64,000 nt of DNA from Hsuehochloa calcarea (Eukaryota > Streptophyta > Magnoliopsida > Poales > Poaceae): contig CM070596.1 of NCBI GenBank assembly GCA_036346395.1, positions 24,342,177 to 24,406,176 of the forward strand, in the 5' to 3' direction. Below, piece after piece: positions 1-10,500 of this stretch. Within the stretch, counting starts at the first letter, position 1, and each line of letters starts with the position of its first letter. A program made the position numbers and the translations under genes. The notes under the pieces were generated by a model. The model was not told where the DNA came from, ran no database searches, and saw only the letters and a list, made by a program, of their open reading frames with translations.

Positions 1-1085
1 TTAGTAACCGGACAGCTATGGGTAACTATTCGGTACCGGCGTAACGCGGTATATTTGGGGACGTGTAGGAGCGATGTATATTGATTGTTATTCTTATGAT
101 GTTGTAGCTTGTATTGAGATGTGTGTATTTAATGTAGGAGAAGCGTCGTGCTTGTTGCCTTCTGCTAGTCAAATTGTGCGTCGCAACTAGTACAGGCAAG
201 TGCATGGTAGACAGCGATCAATGATCGATCACTGTTTTCTTTATCTTCTATTACCATTATTGTTGTGCTTTTATTTGGTTTAATTGCAAACAATGAATTG
301 GTATGATTATATCTTTGTTGACAAGCATGATGAAAGTTGGATATGATGTTTATGATGGAGTTTGCATGTTTGCATTCATAAGCATCTTTGCATAAGAGAA
401 GGTGATCTTGATTGATCACAACTCCACGGGAGTGGAGGAGGTCCCCGATCCTTATGGAGGAACGGGCTTGAGAGTGAATGTTGTCGCGAGCATTCACTCA
501 CGCTATACCGATATCTGTGAAAGAAGTGCATGTGGACATGTAGAATAGAGTTGCATTCAAAAATGAGATTAATGAGTGAGAATATTAATGAAAGTGCCTG
601 TGATGATAATGAAGTTATTGATTGCTGTTGATTTATTATTATCGTTGTATATCGATGTATTTGCTGAGTCGTGGACTCACCCTTGCTCTATTGTTGTCTT
701 TAGGTGATCTTCGAGGATGCCGTAGTTGAGAGCGATTAGAGCACATGGACATCACATGATCATTCGCCATGATAATCTTTTCATTCAATATTGGTTTACA
801 CATGGACATGTTAGTTATTGAATAATGTTTAGGACATCATTTGGACTAGACTATTTGCTTTATTAATTTGGATTCATTGGTTGATGCTGCTTTAGATTAT
901 TTGCCTGGTTATAACTCCCCATTGCTTACTTATTGTCGTTTGATCCATAATTATGCATGACCTTTTGTGATCCATTGATATGATTATCGTTATTGCCTTG
1001 CTGAAATTTGATAGTGTGTCGATAATTATTAGTTAGAGTGTAGTGTGGTGGCATTCTAGGCTCAGTGTTGGGCTGGGGTGTTACA
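1..1085 (-). mobile_element. Partial LTR (B-like family), runs off left edge
   Basis: The right end reads GGGCTGGGGTGTTACA, the reverse complement of the start of the LTR at 38875 (TGTAACACCCCAGCCC). The stretch near 660-700 (gagtcgtggactcaccc) matches the reverse complement of the gagtccaagactcagc block of that LTR near 39312, and the double-gg block near 430-450 also has a counterpart there. This is therefore the first kilobase of a minus-strand LTR whose remainder lies outside the window. It is clearly diverged from the 38875 copy, so it is a cousin family rather than the same insertion. It abuts element A inside A's gag reading frame at 1085/1086. Whether it is a solo LTR or part of a full element cannot be seen. 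The short ORFs here have no recognisable domains. Confidence 0.75.
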
Positions 1086-2084
1086 GCTGAAATGCAGGTG
1101 CAATTAGATATGAGAGCAACAAGAACATCATCATACATACCCCGTTCCGCACCTACAGGAGGTAAACCCACATCTCGTTTCAATTCTTTTAAAACTAATC
1201 ACTCTAGTGGAAGCTTTGCTCCTAGTACCAGTGCTGCATCAGGCGGGAAAAATGCAACAACACCCATTGCCAAGAAAAATACAGCACCTTCTACCTCGCC
1301 TTCAGTGGGTTCTACAGCAAGAAGTAGTGCCATTCAATGCTTCAAGTGCCTTGGACGAGGTCACATACAAAGGGATTGTCCAAATAACAAGGTTATGTTG
1401 TTAATGGAGAATGGAGAGTATGACTCTACTAGCGAAGGGGAAGGTGAGGCCCTTGCTGATTTTAGAAGCTTTGGAGATGTACATGAGACAAGACAAGGGG
1501 AGGAGGCACATGAAGATGATTATTGTGACCCCGAGGCTGGTCCTAGCCTTGTGTGTGCACCGACGGTGTTGAGTGTGCAAGCAAAACCCACTCATGTGCA
1601 GCGTTGCAATCTTTTCCAAACACGGGCCCAGGTGAGTAAGGATGGTAAGTGTTGCAAAGTTATTATTGATGGTGGTAGTTGCCACAATTTAGCTAGTAAA
1701 GAACTTTGCACTAAACTTGGGTTGAAATACGAAAAACATCCACATCCATATCAAATTCAATGGTTGAATAATGATGGTTCTATGAATGTTGGATACACTG
1801 TTGATGTTAGTTTTCAGATTGGGAATTACCGCGATACTGTAGAGTGTGATGTTGTTTCCATGGATGTTTGTCATTTACTTTTAGGAAGACCATGGCAATA
1901 TGATCGATCTGTAATTCATGATGGTAGAACAAATCATTATAAGTTCATGTGGAATAACAAAGAAATAACATTGCGACCTTTGACTCCTTCTCAAATTGTG
2001 AATGATAACATGCAAAAGATTGAGGTGAGCGTAGAGAATGAGAGAGGAAGGAGCAAAGAGTGTGATTCCACAAAAGGCAAATGA
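1086..2084 (+). pseudogene. gag-pro: gag C-terminus and aspartic protease of element A (5' truncated)
   Basis: The open frame begins at 1065, but its first seven codons belong to the adjoining LTR; element sequence starts at 1086. Residue numbers are from the 1065 ATG. A low-complexity Ser/Thr/Ala linker (about 45-90) precedes a perfect CCHC zinc knuckle, CFKCLGRGHIQRDC, at 92-105, the RNA-binding nucleocapsid signature. An acidic spacer follows, then the protease: active site IIDGGSCHNLA (Asp202) and flap-distal LLLGRPW (272-277). DGG instead of DSG/DTG is normal in this lineage, since element G has it too. The protease would cleave the Gag-Pol polyprotein inside the virus-like particle. The frame closes at 2084, while the pol frame opens at 2038 in a different phase, so a small indel near 2040-2080 separates them. 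The capsid part of gag is absent. Confidence 0.88.
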
Positions 2085-3654
2085 GAGCCACAAGTTAAAA
2101 CTGAGTGGAAAAAGAAAGGATGAGGGAGAGAAAAAGTTAGTCATGGTAGCCACTAAATCTGATTTGAGAGAGATACAAGATGATCCCACTTTGATGCACT
2201 TTGTATTGCTGTACAAAGATGTTTTGCTTTCTACTAATGACTTAACCTCCCTTCCTAGTGTGGTTTCTCAAGTTTTGCAGGCTTATGAGGATGTCTTTCC
2301 GGAGGACGTACCCGCTGGTCTACCACCCATTCGAGGCATTGAACATCAAATTGACTTGGTACCAGGAGCGCCACTTCCCAACCGACCGCCGTACCGCACA
2401 AACCCGGAGGAGACAAAAGAAATTCAGCGGCAAGTGCAAGCGCTCATGGAAAAAGGGTATGTACGCGAAAGTCTTAGTCCTTGTGCCGTTCCTGTCATTC
2501 TTGTTCCAAAGAAAGATGGTACATGGAGAATGTGCGTAGACTGTAGAGCTATCAACAATATTACCATTCGTTATCGTCATCCTATTCCTAGGTTAGATGA
2601 TATGCTTGATGAATTGAGTGGCTCTACTATCTTTTCTAAGATTGATTTGCGTAGTGGGTACCATCAAATTAGAATGAAACATGGTGATGAGTGGAAGACA
2701 GCTTTTAAAACAAAATTTGGCTTGTATGAATGGTTAGTGATGCCATTTGGTTTATCTAATGCTCCTAGTACATTCATGCGATTAATGAACCATGTTTTGA
2801 GACATTTCATTGGCAAATTTGTGGTAGTCTATTTTGATGACATTTTGATATATAGCCGCTCTTTAGAAGAACATGTTGAACATGTTAGGCAAGTGCTAGA
2901 AGTGCTAAGAACTGAACAATTGTATGCTAATCTTGAGAAGTGTACGTTTTGCACAAACAAAGTGGTGTTCTTAGGCTATGTTGTTTTAGCTCATGGAATT
3001 GAAGTAGATGACTCTAAAGTTGAAGCTATTCGAAATTGGCCTACTCCTGTCAATGTTAGTCAAATTCGTAGCTTTCATGGGCTTGCTGGTTTTTATCGAC
3101 GTTTTGTGAAAGATTTTAGCACCATTGCTGCCCCATTAAATGAATTAACTAAAAAAGGCATTGCTTTTGAATGGGGAGCATCACAGGATAAAGCCTTTAC
3201 TGAACTAAAGAAGTGTTTGACTGAAGCATCATTGCTTGTTTTACCTGATTTCACTAAAACTTTTGAGATTGAATGTGATGCTAGTGGAATAGGTATTGGT
3301 GGTGTTTTGATGCAAGAAAGAAAACCTGTTGCATACTTTAGTGAGAAACTTAGCGGTGCACAATTGAATTATCCTGTTTATGACAAAGAATTATATGCTC
3401 TTGTGCGTGCTTTAGAGACTTGGCAACATTATCTTTGGCCTAAGGAATTCATCATTCATTCTGATCATGAAGCTTTGAAATACTTGAAAGGTCAAGCTAA
3501 ACAGAATCGTAGACATGCTAAGTGGGTTGAATTCATCGAGACTTTTCCCTACATTATTAAATACAAGAAAGGCAAAGAAAATGTAGTCGCTGATGCATTG
3601 TCTAGAAAGAATGTGCTTTTAACTCAGTTGGAAGTAAAGGTACCTGGATTATAA
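2038..3654 (+). CDS. pol: Reverse transcriptase and RNase H of element A
   Basis: A 538-codon open frame. The RT palm begins near residue 110 (PNRPPYRTNPEE) and runs through the KDGTWRMCVDCRAIN motif (159-173), SKIDLRSGYHQI (200-211) and catalytic YFDD at 265-268, then the tether (SFHGLAGFYRRFVKDFS). RNase H keeps its four acidic residues: Asp414 (ECDASG), Glu451 (DKELYAL), Asp476 (HSDHEAL) and Asp519 (VADALSR). Together these copy the element RNA to double-stranded DNA and remove the template. All catalytic residues are present, so the domain looks recently functional. The ATG at 2038 is probably not a natural start; in the family this region is part of one gag-pol frame, and the open frame simply begins after the upstream frameshift. 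It ends at TAA 3652-3654, in phase with the integrase frame that follows. Confidence 0.93.
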   Translation: MREEGAKSVIPQKANESHKLKLSGKRKDEGEKKLVMVATKSDLREIQDDPTLMHFVLLYKDVLLSTNDLTSLPSVVSQVLQAYEDVFPEDVPAGLPPIRGIEHQIDLVPGAPLPNRPPYRTNPEETKEIQRQVQALMEKGYVRESLSPCAVPVILVPKKDGTWRMCVDCRAINNITIRYRHPIPRLDDMLDELSGSTIFSKIDLRSGYHQIRMKHGDEWKTAFKTKFGLYEWLVMPFGLSNAPSTFMRLMNHVLRHFIGKFVVVYFDDILIYSRSLEEHVEHVRQVLEVLRTEQLYANLEKCTFCTNKVVFLGYVVLAHGIEVDDSKVEAIRNWPTPVNVSQIRSFHGLAGFYRRFVKDFSTIAAPLNELTKKGIAFEWGASQDKAFTELKKCLTEASLLVLPDFTKTFEIECDASGIGIGGVLMQERKPVAYFSEKLSGAQLNYPVYDKELYALVRALETWQHYLWPKEFIIHSDHEALKYLKGQAKQNRRHAKWVEFIETFPYIIKYKKGKENVVADALSRKNVLLTQLEVKVPGL

Positions 3655-3657
3655 AGT

Positions 3658-5112
3658 TTGAAAGATTTATATGCTTCCGACCAAGAATTTTCCGTACCAT
3701 ATTCTAAATGCCAAGATGGAAAAGGATGGGATAAATACCATATTCATGATGGGTTTCTCTTTCGTGCTAACAAACTATGCGTTCCAGGTTTGTCTGTGCG
3801 TTTGTTATTGTTGCAGGAATCTCATGCAGGTGGATTGATGGGACATTTTGGGAGAGAGAAAACATACATGATGCTGGCCGATCACTTCTATTGGCCCAAG
3901 ATGCGACGTGACGTCGAGAGGTTTGTTCAACGATGTATCACATGCCATAAAGCTAAATCGAAACTTAATCCACATGGTTTGTATACTCCACTTCCAGTTC
4001 CTAGTGCACCTTGGGAAGATATTAGCATGGATTTTGTGTTAGGATTGCCACGGACTAAGAGGGGGAGGGATTCTGTTTTTATAGTTGTGGATAGATTTTC
4101 TAAGATGGCACACTTTATTCCTTGTCATAAGAGCGACGATGCGTCGCATGTAGCTGACTTATTTTTCAGGGAAATTGTGAGATTGCATGGCGTGCCTCGC
4201 ACCATTGTTTCCGATTGTGATGTGAAGTTTATGAGCTATTTCTGGAAGACTTTGTGGGCTAAGATTGGAACAAAGTTACTCTTTTCGACAACTTGTCACC
4301 CACAAACGGATGGACAAACGGAGGTGGTGAACCGTACACTCTCCATGTTGCTGCGGACAATGATTAAAAAGAACCTAAAAGAGTGGGAGGGTATGCGCAT
4401 GTGGAATTTGCTTATAATCGGCAAAGTGCATTCTACTACTCAATTGTGTCCATTCGAGGTAGTGTATGGCTTCAAACCAATCACACCACTTGATTTACTA
4501 CCACTTCCATTACAAGAACGTGCTAATATGGAGGCATCCATACGTGCTGATTTTGTAAAGAAACTTCATGAAAAGACTAAAGAGGTAATTGAGGCGAAGG
4601 TACGTTCTTATGCTTCCAAAGCTAACAAAACTAGAAAGAAAATGATATTCGAACCAGGTGATTTAGTATGGGTTCATCTTCGCAAAGAACGCTTTCCAGA
4701 GAGGCGTAAATCAAAATTGATGCCTCGTGGTGATGGTCCTTTTAAAGTGCTTGCCAAGATTAACGATAATGCTTACAAGATTGAGCTTCCAGAAGACGAC
4801 TATGCAGTAAGTACCACTTTTAATGTTGCTGATTTATCACCATTTTTTGGGCAAGACAATACAGAGTCGAGGACGACTCCTTTTCAAGAGGGGGAGGATG
4901 ATGAGGACATCCCTACTACTACTACATTTTCCACTCCAAGTGTGCATGAGGATGTTCGCAAAGCACCAAAAGGTCCAATGACTAGAGCAAGAGCCAAATT
5001 TTTAAATCAACAGGTGAATTTGTTTCTTAATAAATTTCCTTGTATTAATGAGAACAGTATACTATCTCATACAAGCTTCTTGTGTATTCTCATATTTGAA
5101 TCCAAGGTGTGA
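3658..5112 (+). CDS. int: Integrase of element A
   Basis: A 484-codon frame in the same phase as the RT frame, separated only by TAA at 3652-3654. The N-terminal HHCC zinc finger is visible (His56, His63, Cys93, Cys96). The catalytic triad is Asp125 (SMDFVLGLP), Asp186 (VSDCD) and Glu222 (DGQTEVVNR), giving the DD(35)E spacing of retroviral-type integrases. A GPF module (GDGPFKVLAKINDNAYKIELP, about 385-405) follows. The stretch around 235-250 reads as non-family sequence (MRMWNLLIIGK), while the neighbouring frame there encodes HVEFAYNR, so two small compensating indels at about 4390-4435 disturb roughly a dozen codons. The enzyme would join element DNA to target DNA. The C-terminal tail has an acidic run and a GPMTRARA motif. 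No chromodomain is evident. Confidence 0.92.
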   Translation: MKDLYASDQEFSVPYSKCQDGKGWDKYHIHDGFLFRANKLCVPGLSVRLLLLQESHAGGLMGHFGREKTYMMLADHFYWPKMRRDVERFVQRCITCHKAKSKLNPHGLYTPLPVPSAPWEDISMDFVLGLPRTKRGRDSVFIVVDRFSKMAHFIPCHKSDDASHVADLFFREIVRLHGVPRTIVSDCDVKFMSYFWKTLWAKIGTKLLFSTTCHPQTDGQTEVVNRTLSMLLRTMIKKNLKEWEGMRMWNLLIIGKVHSTTQLCPFEVVYGFKPITPLDLLPLPLQERANMEASIRADFVKKLHEKTKEVIEAKVRSYASKANKTRKKMIFEPGDLVWVHLRKERFPERRKSKLMPRGDGPFKVLAKINDNAYKIELPEDDYAVSTTFNVADLSPFFGQDNTESRTTPFQEGEDDEDIPTTTTFSTPSVHEDVRKAPKGPMTRARAKFLNQQVNLFLNKFPCINENSILSHTSFLCILIFESKV

Positions 5113-5716
5113 GAAGCTTCGGCCAAGCCATATGCTCACGGTCCAACATGCAAGGCAAGGCCAACATGCAAGCTATGTCAAGCCACATGTTCGGCCATGT
5201 CAATCAGCATCCAATAAGTCAAGCAAGCCACGATGCCGCCAAACCAACTTTGAAGCTATTTCGGTCATGTCATTAATTGATTAGTTGTTGAGTTAAACCA
5301 TAAAGTAATGAGTGTGTTTTGGTTACTTGGGCTCTAGCGAAGCCGACTGAAAGGCCCATATGTGTGCACGTCCTGCGGGCGTTCCATAAAAGCCGCCGCC
5401 GCAACATCTTGTAGAGCACGGGGAATTTTATGAATAAACACAAAAATAGCAGATTGCTTTCTTCTTCTTGATGGCTCATGCATCAATAGGAGAAATTGAG
5501 AGTTCTTGTTAATTGAGATCGTTCAACCTTTCCGCTGGGAATTGGGAGCGCGATAAGGCTTCGCTTGGTGGTCGTGAAGTCTGGCGCGTGTGTTCTTGCG
5601 AATTAAAGTGTGTTCGTTCTTGCATTGGCAACGGAGGATCACTACGATTCGAGAGGCTACACGTGACTATCTTGATCCTACGTCGAGAAGATCGGGCGAC
5701 CCCGTATCAGAACAAG
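5108..5716 (+). mobile_element. 3' LTR of element A (approximate bounds)
   Basis: Noncoding sequence directly after the integrase stop contains a TATA-like element and pyrimidine-rich stretches as expected for an LTR. It starts at or near a TG at 5108-5111 and plausibly ends near CCGTATCA at about 5716, where the character of the sequence changes to AT-rich flank. Without a 5' copy to compare, neither end can be fixed. A run rich in 'catgcaaggc/caagccac' words at 5130-5235 looks like degenerate short repeats. Confidence 0.5.
5384..5392 (+). promoter_or_regulatory. TATA-like box in 3' LTR of element A
   Basis: The motif ccataaaag lies in a GC-rich context (gcgggcgttccataaaagccg) about 275 bp after the pol stop, the expected place for the U3/R boundary of a short LTR. 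Seen by motif only; no transcript evidence. Confidence 0.45.
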
Positions 5717-6298
5717 AAATAGAGTGGAGCAAATTAATATGTATTAGCTACAGGTATCTCATTTTTCTAGATTTTTATTAATTTATATGTGGGGCCAATT
5801 TGTTAGTCTCTCACAGTTTTCTTTTTTTGGATTTTTATTTATAAAATAGAGGCGGTCGGTCCCACATGTCATAAACTCATTATTTATTAACTAAATGATT
5901 AAACCTATTTTTTATTTTAATTATATAACGGTTGCGGTCCACATGTCAGTCCCACGGCTTTAAAACGTGTTTTTAAAAACGGGAACAATGCGTGGTCCCA
6001 CATGTCATAGAAACAGTTACTAAAAACATTCAAAATTAGATTTTTGTTAACTTTCTCGGCTGGTCCCACCTATCATAGACTATTTACCACAAAATCCTAA
6101 CCTCAAGTGGGTCCCACTAGTCAAAGAGAGAGAGAGAGAGAGCAAAGGAACAGAGCTGCATGCATGGCTGAGCGCCGTGGCGACCTTGCCGCTGGCGAGT
6201 GGCACGATGAGCGATGACATTGAGTGGAGGAATGGAAAGAGAAAGGTAAGGTGAAGCTAATGTTTGTCGGGGTGGTGACAGAAGTGGCTAGAGGCACC
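5717..6298. other. Noncoding flank between element A and element D
   Basis: No coding signal. The sequence is AT-rich to about 6060 and carries five spaced copies of a ggtcccac-tgtca word (near 5870, 5937, 5993, 6062, 6108), a pattern common in grass intergenic and promoter DNA. The last 180 bp become GC-richer. After removal of D, it continues directly into 55353. Confidence 0.5.
6125..6142. repeat. (AG)9 microsatellite
   Basis: Nine uninterrupted AG dinucleotides. Confidence 0.95.
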
Positions 6299-6303
6299 AT
6301 TGC
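6299..6303. repeat. TSD ATTGC, left side of element D
   Basis: ATTGC directly precedes TGTCAAACCCGGG at 6304 and recurs at 55348-55352 directly after the TGTTACA that ends D's right LTR. This 5-bp pair, 49 kb apart, ties the two ends to one insertion. Confidence 0.88.
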
Positions 6304-7536
6304 TGTCAAACCCGGGAGTAACACCCCAGAATCCTCTGTGCATTTCTGAACTAGTCCTATGATCAGTAGCTAGTTCACACAGTAAATAAATATGGTAGCA
6401 TCTATACTTCACATAACTTTATTAATAATCAACATAGTTTATTACAAAAGAGGCTTACAAGCCAACAATAAATAAACACAGCGGAAGACGAAGAAGTAGT
6501 GAAGTCCAGCTGATATGCCATATGCAATCGACTGGGGTAGCGGCCTAGTCATTGAGATCCAAAGTCCTTCTCCTCTGAAATTTCTTTGCATGAAGCAAGA
6601 GTGAGCACAACTACCGTACTCGCAAGTTACACCCAATAACAGAGTTAATGCATGCATGGATATATCAAAGGAAGGCTTATTGGTTGAATTTGCATAAAGC
6701 AATATTTTCTTTAAATATTTGTACTAAGTTCCAAAGCAGTTATTTGGCGGCGATGACGCACAAAATGGAATAAATAGCAAAATAAAATAAAATCTATGTC
6801 GGGACCCGAAAATACATCTCAGGAACCCTCTATGTATTCTGAACTAGTCCCAGATCAGTAGCTAGCTCACACAGAAAATAGTGATGAAATACCATCCATT
6901 TATTCGATTTAACTAGAAAGATCTCAAAATAACAAATAATAATAACTGGACCTTATGATCAATGTTTACTTAACTTGCCACGCAGGGCTAAAGAAACAAA
7001 TAAATTCTTGCAGCGGAACGAGAAACTTGGAAAGGCCAATCAACATGCCCACAGGCAATCGAGTAGAGAACGCATCCTAATCCGCAAAACCTTCATAGTC
7101 TTCCTTCTGAAAGAACTCCTGTGCAGCTTGATATTCTTCAACTGATCAACAAAGGCATGAGCCGTGAGTACATAAAGCACTCAGCAGGCCGTAGGGAAAT
7201 GTATGCAAATAGTATTCATGCAAGGCTTACCAAAGGTTAGCTGTATGGTTCTTTTGCAGAAAACAACATTTATGACAAAGACAATAAATAGATTGAAATG
7301 CGTAATTGAAAAGAATAATAAATACGTAAACAATTTCTTTGAAATAACCAGTGAACTAACCATTCACTTCTCAACCAAACCAATGACAAGTGAACTCCCC
7401 ATTCACCCATCGACACAAACCACCTAGTGGATTACCCATTCACCGAACAAACATTATATTCATCAAGTGAACTTCCCATTCACACTCCGACTTATTTTTA
7501 GAAGAAACTTTATCTCCCGTGTGAAATCCCCGAGCA

Positions 7537-7589
7537 CGTCCATAACCGCAGACACGGCTATTCGAATAGTTTTACACACTCTGCAGAGG
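7537..7589 (-). other. LTR block shared by D, E, F and an older LTR
   Basis: A sequence around cacggctattcgaatagt and ctctgcagagg recurs at 14248-14300 (D), 17690-17740 (F, with further copies in the other F LTRs) and, on the opposite strand, 58948-58997. The flanking sequence is far more diverged. Confidence 0.7.
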
Positions 7590-9356
7590 TTGTACAGCTT
7601 GACCCACAAGACACGACTTCTCTAGTTGGTTTGGCATCCGTCGATACCACTGCTCACTACCTTGGGTAAGCAGGCTAGAGCACGTGACAAAGCCTTTACA
7701 AAGCTCCTTCTTAACCCAGTTCTGCCCGCTATGGTTTCAACACTGAATGTCTCCATCCGACCAAACAGGGCCCCCCTCTTGCGCCATAGTGAGTACGTAC
7801 CCCGTAACTCACTCTTCCGAGACAGAACCAAAATTAAGACATTGCTAATTAATTGGCCAATACAGGACATGTGGTTGTACGGTTAAGGCTCAGTTCAATG
7901 GCGCACAAGATTAAGTCCTTGACAAGTTACTCATGCGATCTTTCCACAAACCCACAACGTGTTAAATCCACACCCTCAATCCACTATCCATTCGCCTGAG
8001 TGAAAACCATTTTGTTTAAAAGAAACCAATGACATCCCCTGTCATGGAACATAAATTTTACAAAGTGGCTAACCACCACAATTCCATTTATCATTAAATC
8101 AAGATTAATCATTATGACACATGTGATGATGAACCCATCGAGACTAGGCTTGACTAAGCACTAATACGATACCCATGTTGGTGATACAAATATGTCCAAC
8201 TAAAATTATCCAAGCTAGGGTGACAAAGGATTCATGGCATTCAAATGTTCAATGGAGGCATAATGACAACAGGTAATAACTAAACCCAAAACAATTGATA
8301 TAAAGATAGCATGCAATTGTATAAAACAATATACTTTTGAAATCATAGGATCAATATGATCAAAGGACTACGGCTTGCCTTGGAATAAATCCTGGGATTG
8401 ATCTTGATCTTGGTGTACTTCTCCTTGTTCAAAACTTCCCGAAGTAGCAACGTCTACTCGCAAAACAAGCAAATGGAACAAATAAATATCAAACAGAGAT
8501 AAAACCAACTCCAAAAATTAAATAAAAATCATAAATAAATAGATCTCAAATTTAGATGAATTTACAAATTTGAATGAGCTCAATCGGAGTTCGGATGCAA
8601 AAGATATGGGTTTTGGAAGATTGAAAATAAATTAAAACCCAAATTTGGATTTTAATTTGATTTCCTGAATTATTTTTCAATGGAAAAATTGATTTATGAC
8701 GTCGGCTGACGTCAACGAGGAATTACCGCTGGAAAATAAAATAAAAAGAAATGGCCTGACAGGTGGGACCCACTGTCAATGACTGGTGCACCGTGGATTG
8801 AGTTCAAGAAGGTTTGGCTTCGGGTGGAAACTGGTCTGCCACATGGCAGCAACATGCAGGGGCCACATCAGCGCATTCGTCGACGTGGCCACCTAGGTGG
8901 CAGCTGAGGTGGCGGCTGACTCGGCACAGCTCTCCCGAGCAGAGAAGGCTCCGTCTGGCGATTGGACGGCGGAGGTGACGGCGAACGGCGGCGGCAGGGT
9001 ACAAAAACGAGACCCTGAGAGAAGGGCGAAGCTGCCGGAGGTGGTGGCGGAGCTTGGGCGGCGAAGACTCACCGGTGGCGGCGAAGACGGTGGCGGCGGT
9101 GACGATGGCCGGTTGTCGAGCGGCGATTTAAAAGCGGCGGAGGCGATGGTGGTGGCGATGGCAAGACCGGAAGTCGGGTTAATCGCGCACTGTGGCGGCG
9201 GAGGCACGGCCGGCGGAGGTCGGGAGGCGGCCGAGCTCGGCGATGAAGGGAATACGGCCGGCGGTGAAACTCCGGCCAATGCCGTGAAGAAGCCGAGGAG
9301 ATGACGGCGCCGGGCTTTGTGGAGGAGGGGCGAAAGATTTGGCGGGGGTCTTGGGA

Positions 9357-9365
9357 CTTTTATAG
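9357..9365 (-). promoter_or_regulatory. TATA box of LTR E
   Basis: On the minus strand it reads CTATAAAAG, in GC-rich surroundings about 550 bp from the LTR's 5' end. Transcription would run leftward in this window. Confidence 0.6.
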
Positions 9366-10490
9366 CCGGGGGAGGGAGAGATTGGGAAGGAGACGGCGGC
9401 GTGCGGCGTGCGGGAGCAGGACTCGGAGACGAGTCCGGCTTGAAGACGAAGACGACGTGGCGTCGGTGGTCCCACATGGCAGAGAGGGGAAAGCAGGTAG
9501 CGAGATTTTCGGGGCCACCGGGTAGCTGGAGAGGCTGCAAGCGGCAGCCAGGAAAGGCCGGAGGGAGACGGGCTGAGGCGCGGGAGTTGGGCCGGAACAG
9601 CGATTGGGTTTCGGCCCAATTACTGTTTCGGAAAATAGAATAGGTTTTCTTTTTAGAAAATAGCAGAAAATCTAAAAGGCAAATAGAAATTAGCAAATGA
9701 CTCAGAAAAATTCTAGAAAATTCTATAAAACATATCTAAGGCCATAGAATCCAAATAATATAATTTTGATAATAGTTGATGTTGGAATTAATCATGTTAA
9801 ATTGTTCTTGATCTCTGAAACTTCAAATTAAGCTTTAACTTGAGCAGAAAAATTCAAATGGTTATTTTTCTTTTAAAACTTTAAAACAGACCAAATTTTT
9901 GGGATGTTACAATCTAAAAATTAGAAAATAAATACAAAAAATAAAAGAAGAATTTAGATGATTTTAGGAGAAATAATCAACGGATTCGGAGTTTGTATTA
10001 GGGAGAAATGATTTTTGGAAGGAATTACACCAACTCTTCAAATTGCTACAGTGAATTGCTAGCTAGTTTTTCACTGTTCATCTTCCTCCATGCGCGTGTG
10101 TACAGAAGCAACATAAAGGCCATGGTGCTAGTGAGAGGAAGGGAAAGATGGTCGGCAAATTACCAAAATGGATTGCTGACGCCGAGACGGAGCCGTAGGA
10201 GGTGGCGGCATGGTCGGGGACGACCAGTGGCGGCACACGGTGGTGGCGGCCATGGAGGGGTCGGGCGCTCCGACGAGGTTTCGATGATGTGAAGGTGTGC
10301 ACACGTAGAGCACGACGTCGCGATGCCAGCGGTGGTGATGAAGGTGGTAGAGCTCCACCGGAGGCGGCACTAGAGAGGAAGAACAACGATCGGCCAACGA
10401 ACTTCAAATAGAAAGCTCGGCCAAACTAACGGGAGGTGGGAGGATAGGTTTTGGGGGTGGGTTAAGGATGGATAGGGGCTCCTAGTGCTC

Positions 10491-10500
10491 ACTTTATATA
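10491..10500 (-). promoter_or_regulatory. TATA box of D (left LTR)
   Basis: Minus strand TATATAAAGT, preceded by CCTCCCC. The same motif stands at 41163-41172 in the right LTR, supporting function as the LTR core promoter. Confidence 0.6.

Larger units (their letters stand above)
1086..5716 (+). mobile_element. Element A: 5'-truncated Ty3/gypsy retrotransposon with gag-pol and 3' LTR
   Basis: Domain order gag zinc knuckle, aspartic protease, reverse transcriptase, RNase H, integrase defines Ty3/gypsy. The integrase ends in a GPF motif (GPY/F module), typical of chromoviruses, and the tail carries a GPMTRARA motif seen again in element G (GPITRARR). I see no clear chromodomain, so a CRM-like lineage is possible but not proven. 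The 5' LTR, primer-binding site and gag N-terminus are missing, cut at 1085/1086 by the neighbouring LTR. The coding region is much better preserved than in C, F or G: one frameshift near 2040-2080, one stop at 3652-3654 and one local frame disturbance in integrase. It is dead in cis because it lacks its 5' end. Confidence 0.9.
6797..9911 (-). mobile_element. Solo LTR E (3.1 kb)
   Basis: It begins TGTCGGGACCCG and ends GGGATGTTACA, with identical flanks ATCTA at 6792-6796 and 9912-9916. Across the junction the surrounding D sequence is continuous: aaataaaatctaaaaattagaaaat is intact in the right LTR near 16013. There is no primer-binding site, polypurine tract or coding region next to it, so it is a single LTR left after recombination between the two ends of a full element. 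Internally it resembles the F LTR in length and plan: an AT-rich 3' part, a GC-rich block (8890-9620) with a minus-strand TATA box, and the shared cacggctattcgaatag block near 7553. Long ORFs across the GC-rich block on both strands are compositional. Confidence 0.9.

Noticed and set aside
5700..5716. gtatcagaacaag as a primer-binding site
   Set aside because: It resembles TATCAGA but sits at the far end of a 3' LTR with no leader or gag after it, so I treat it as part of the LTR end or chance.
8893..9696. Long overlapping ORFs on both strands in a GC-rich block (up to 267 codons)
   Set aside because: They lie inside solo LTR E, are rich in Pro/Ser/Arg or Gly/Arg from composition alone, and contain no domain.
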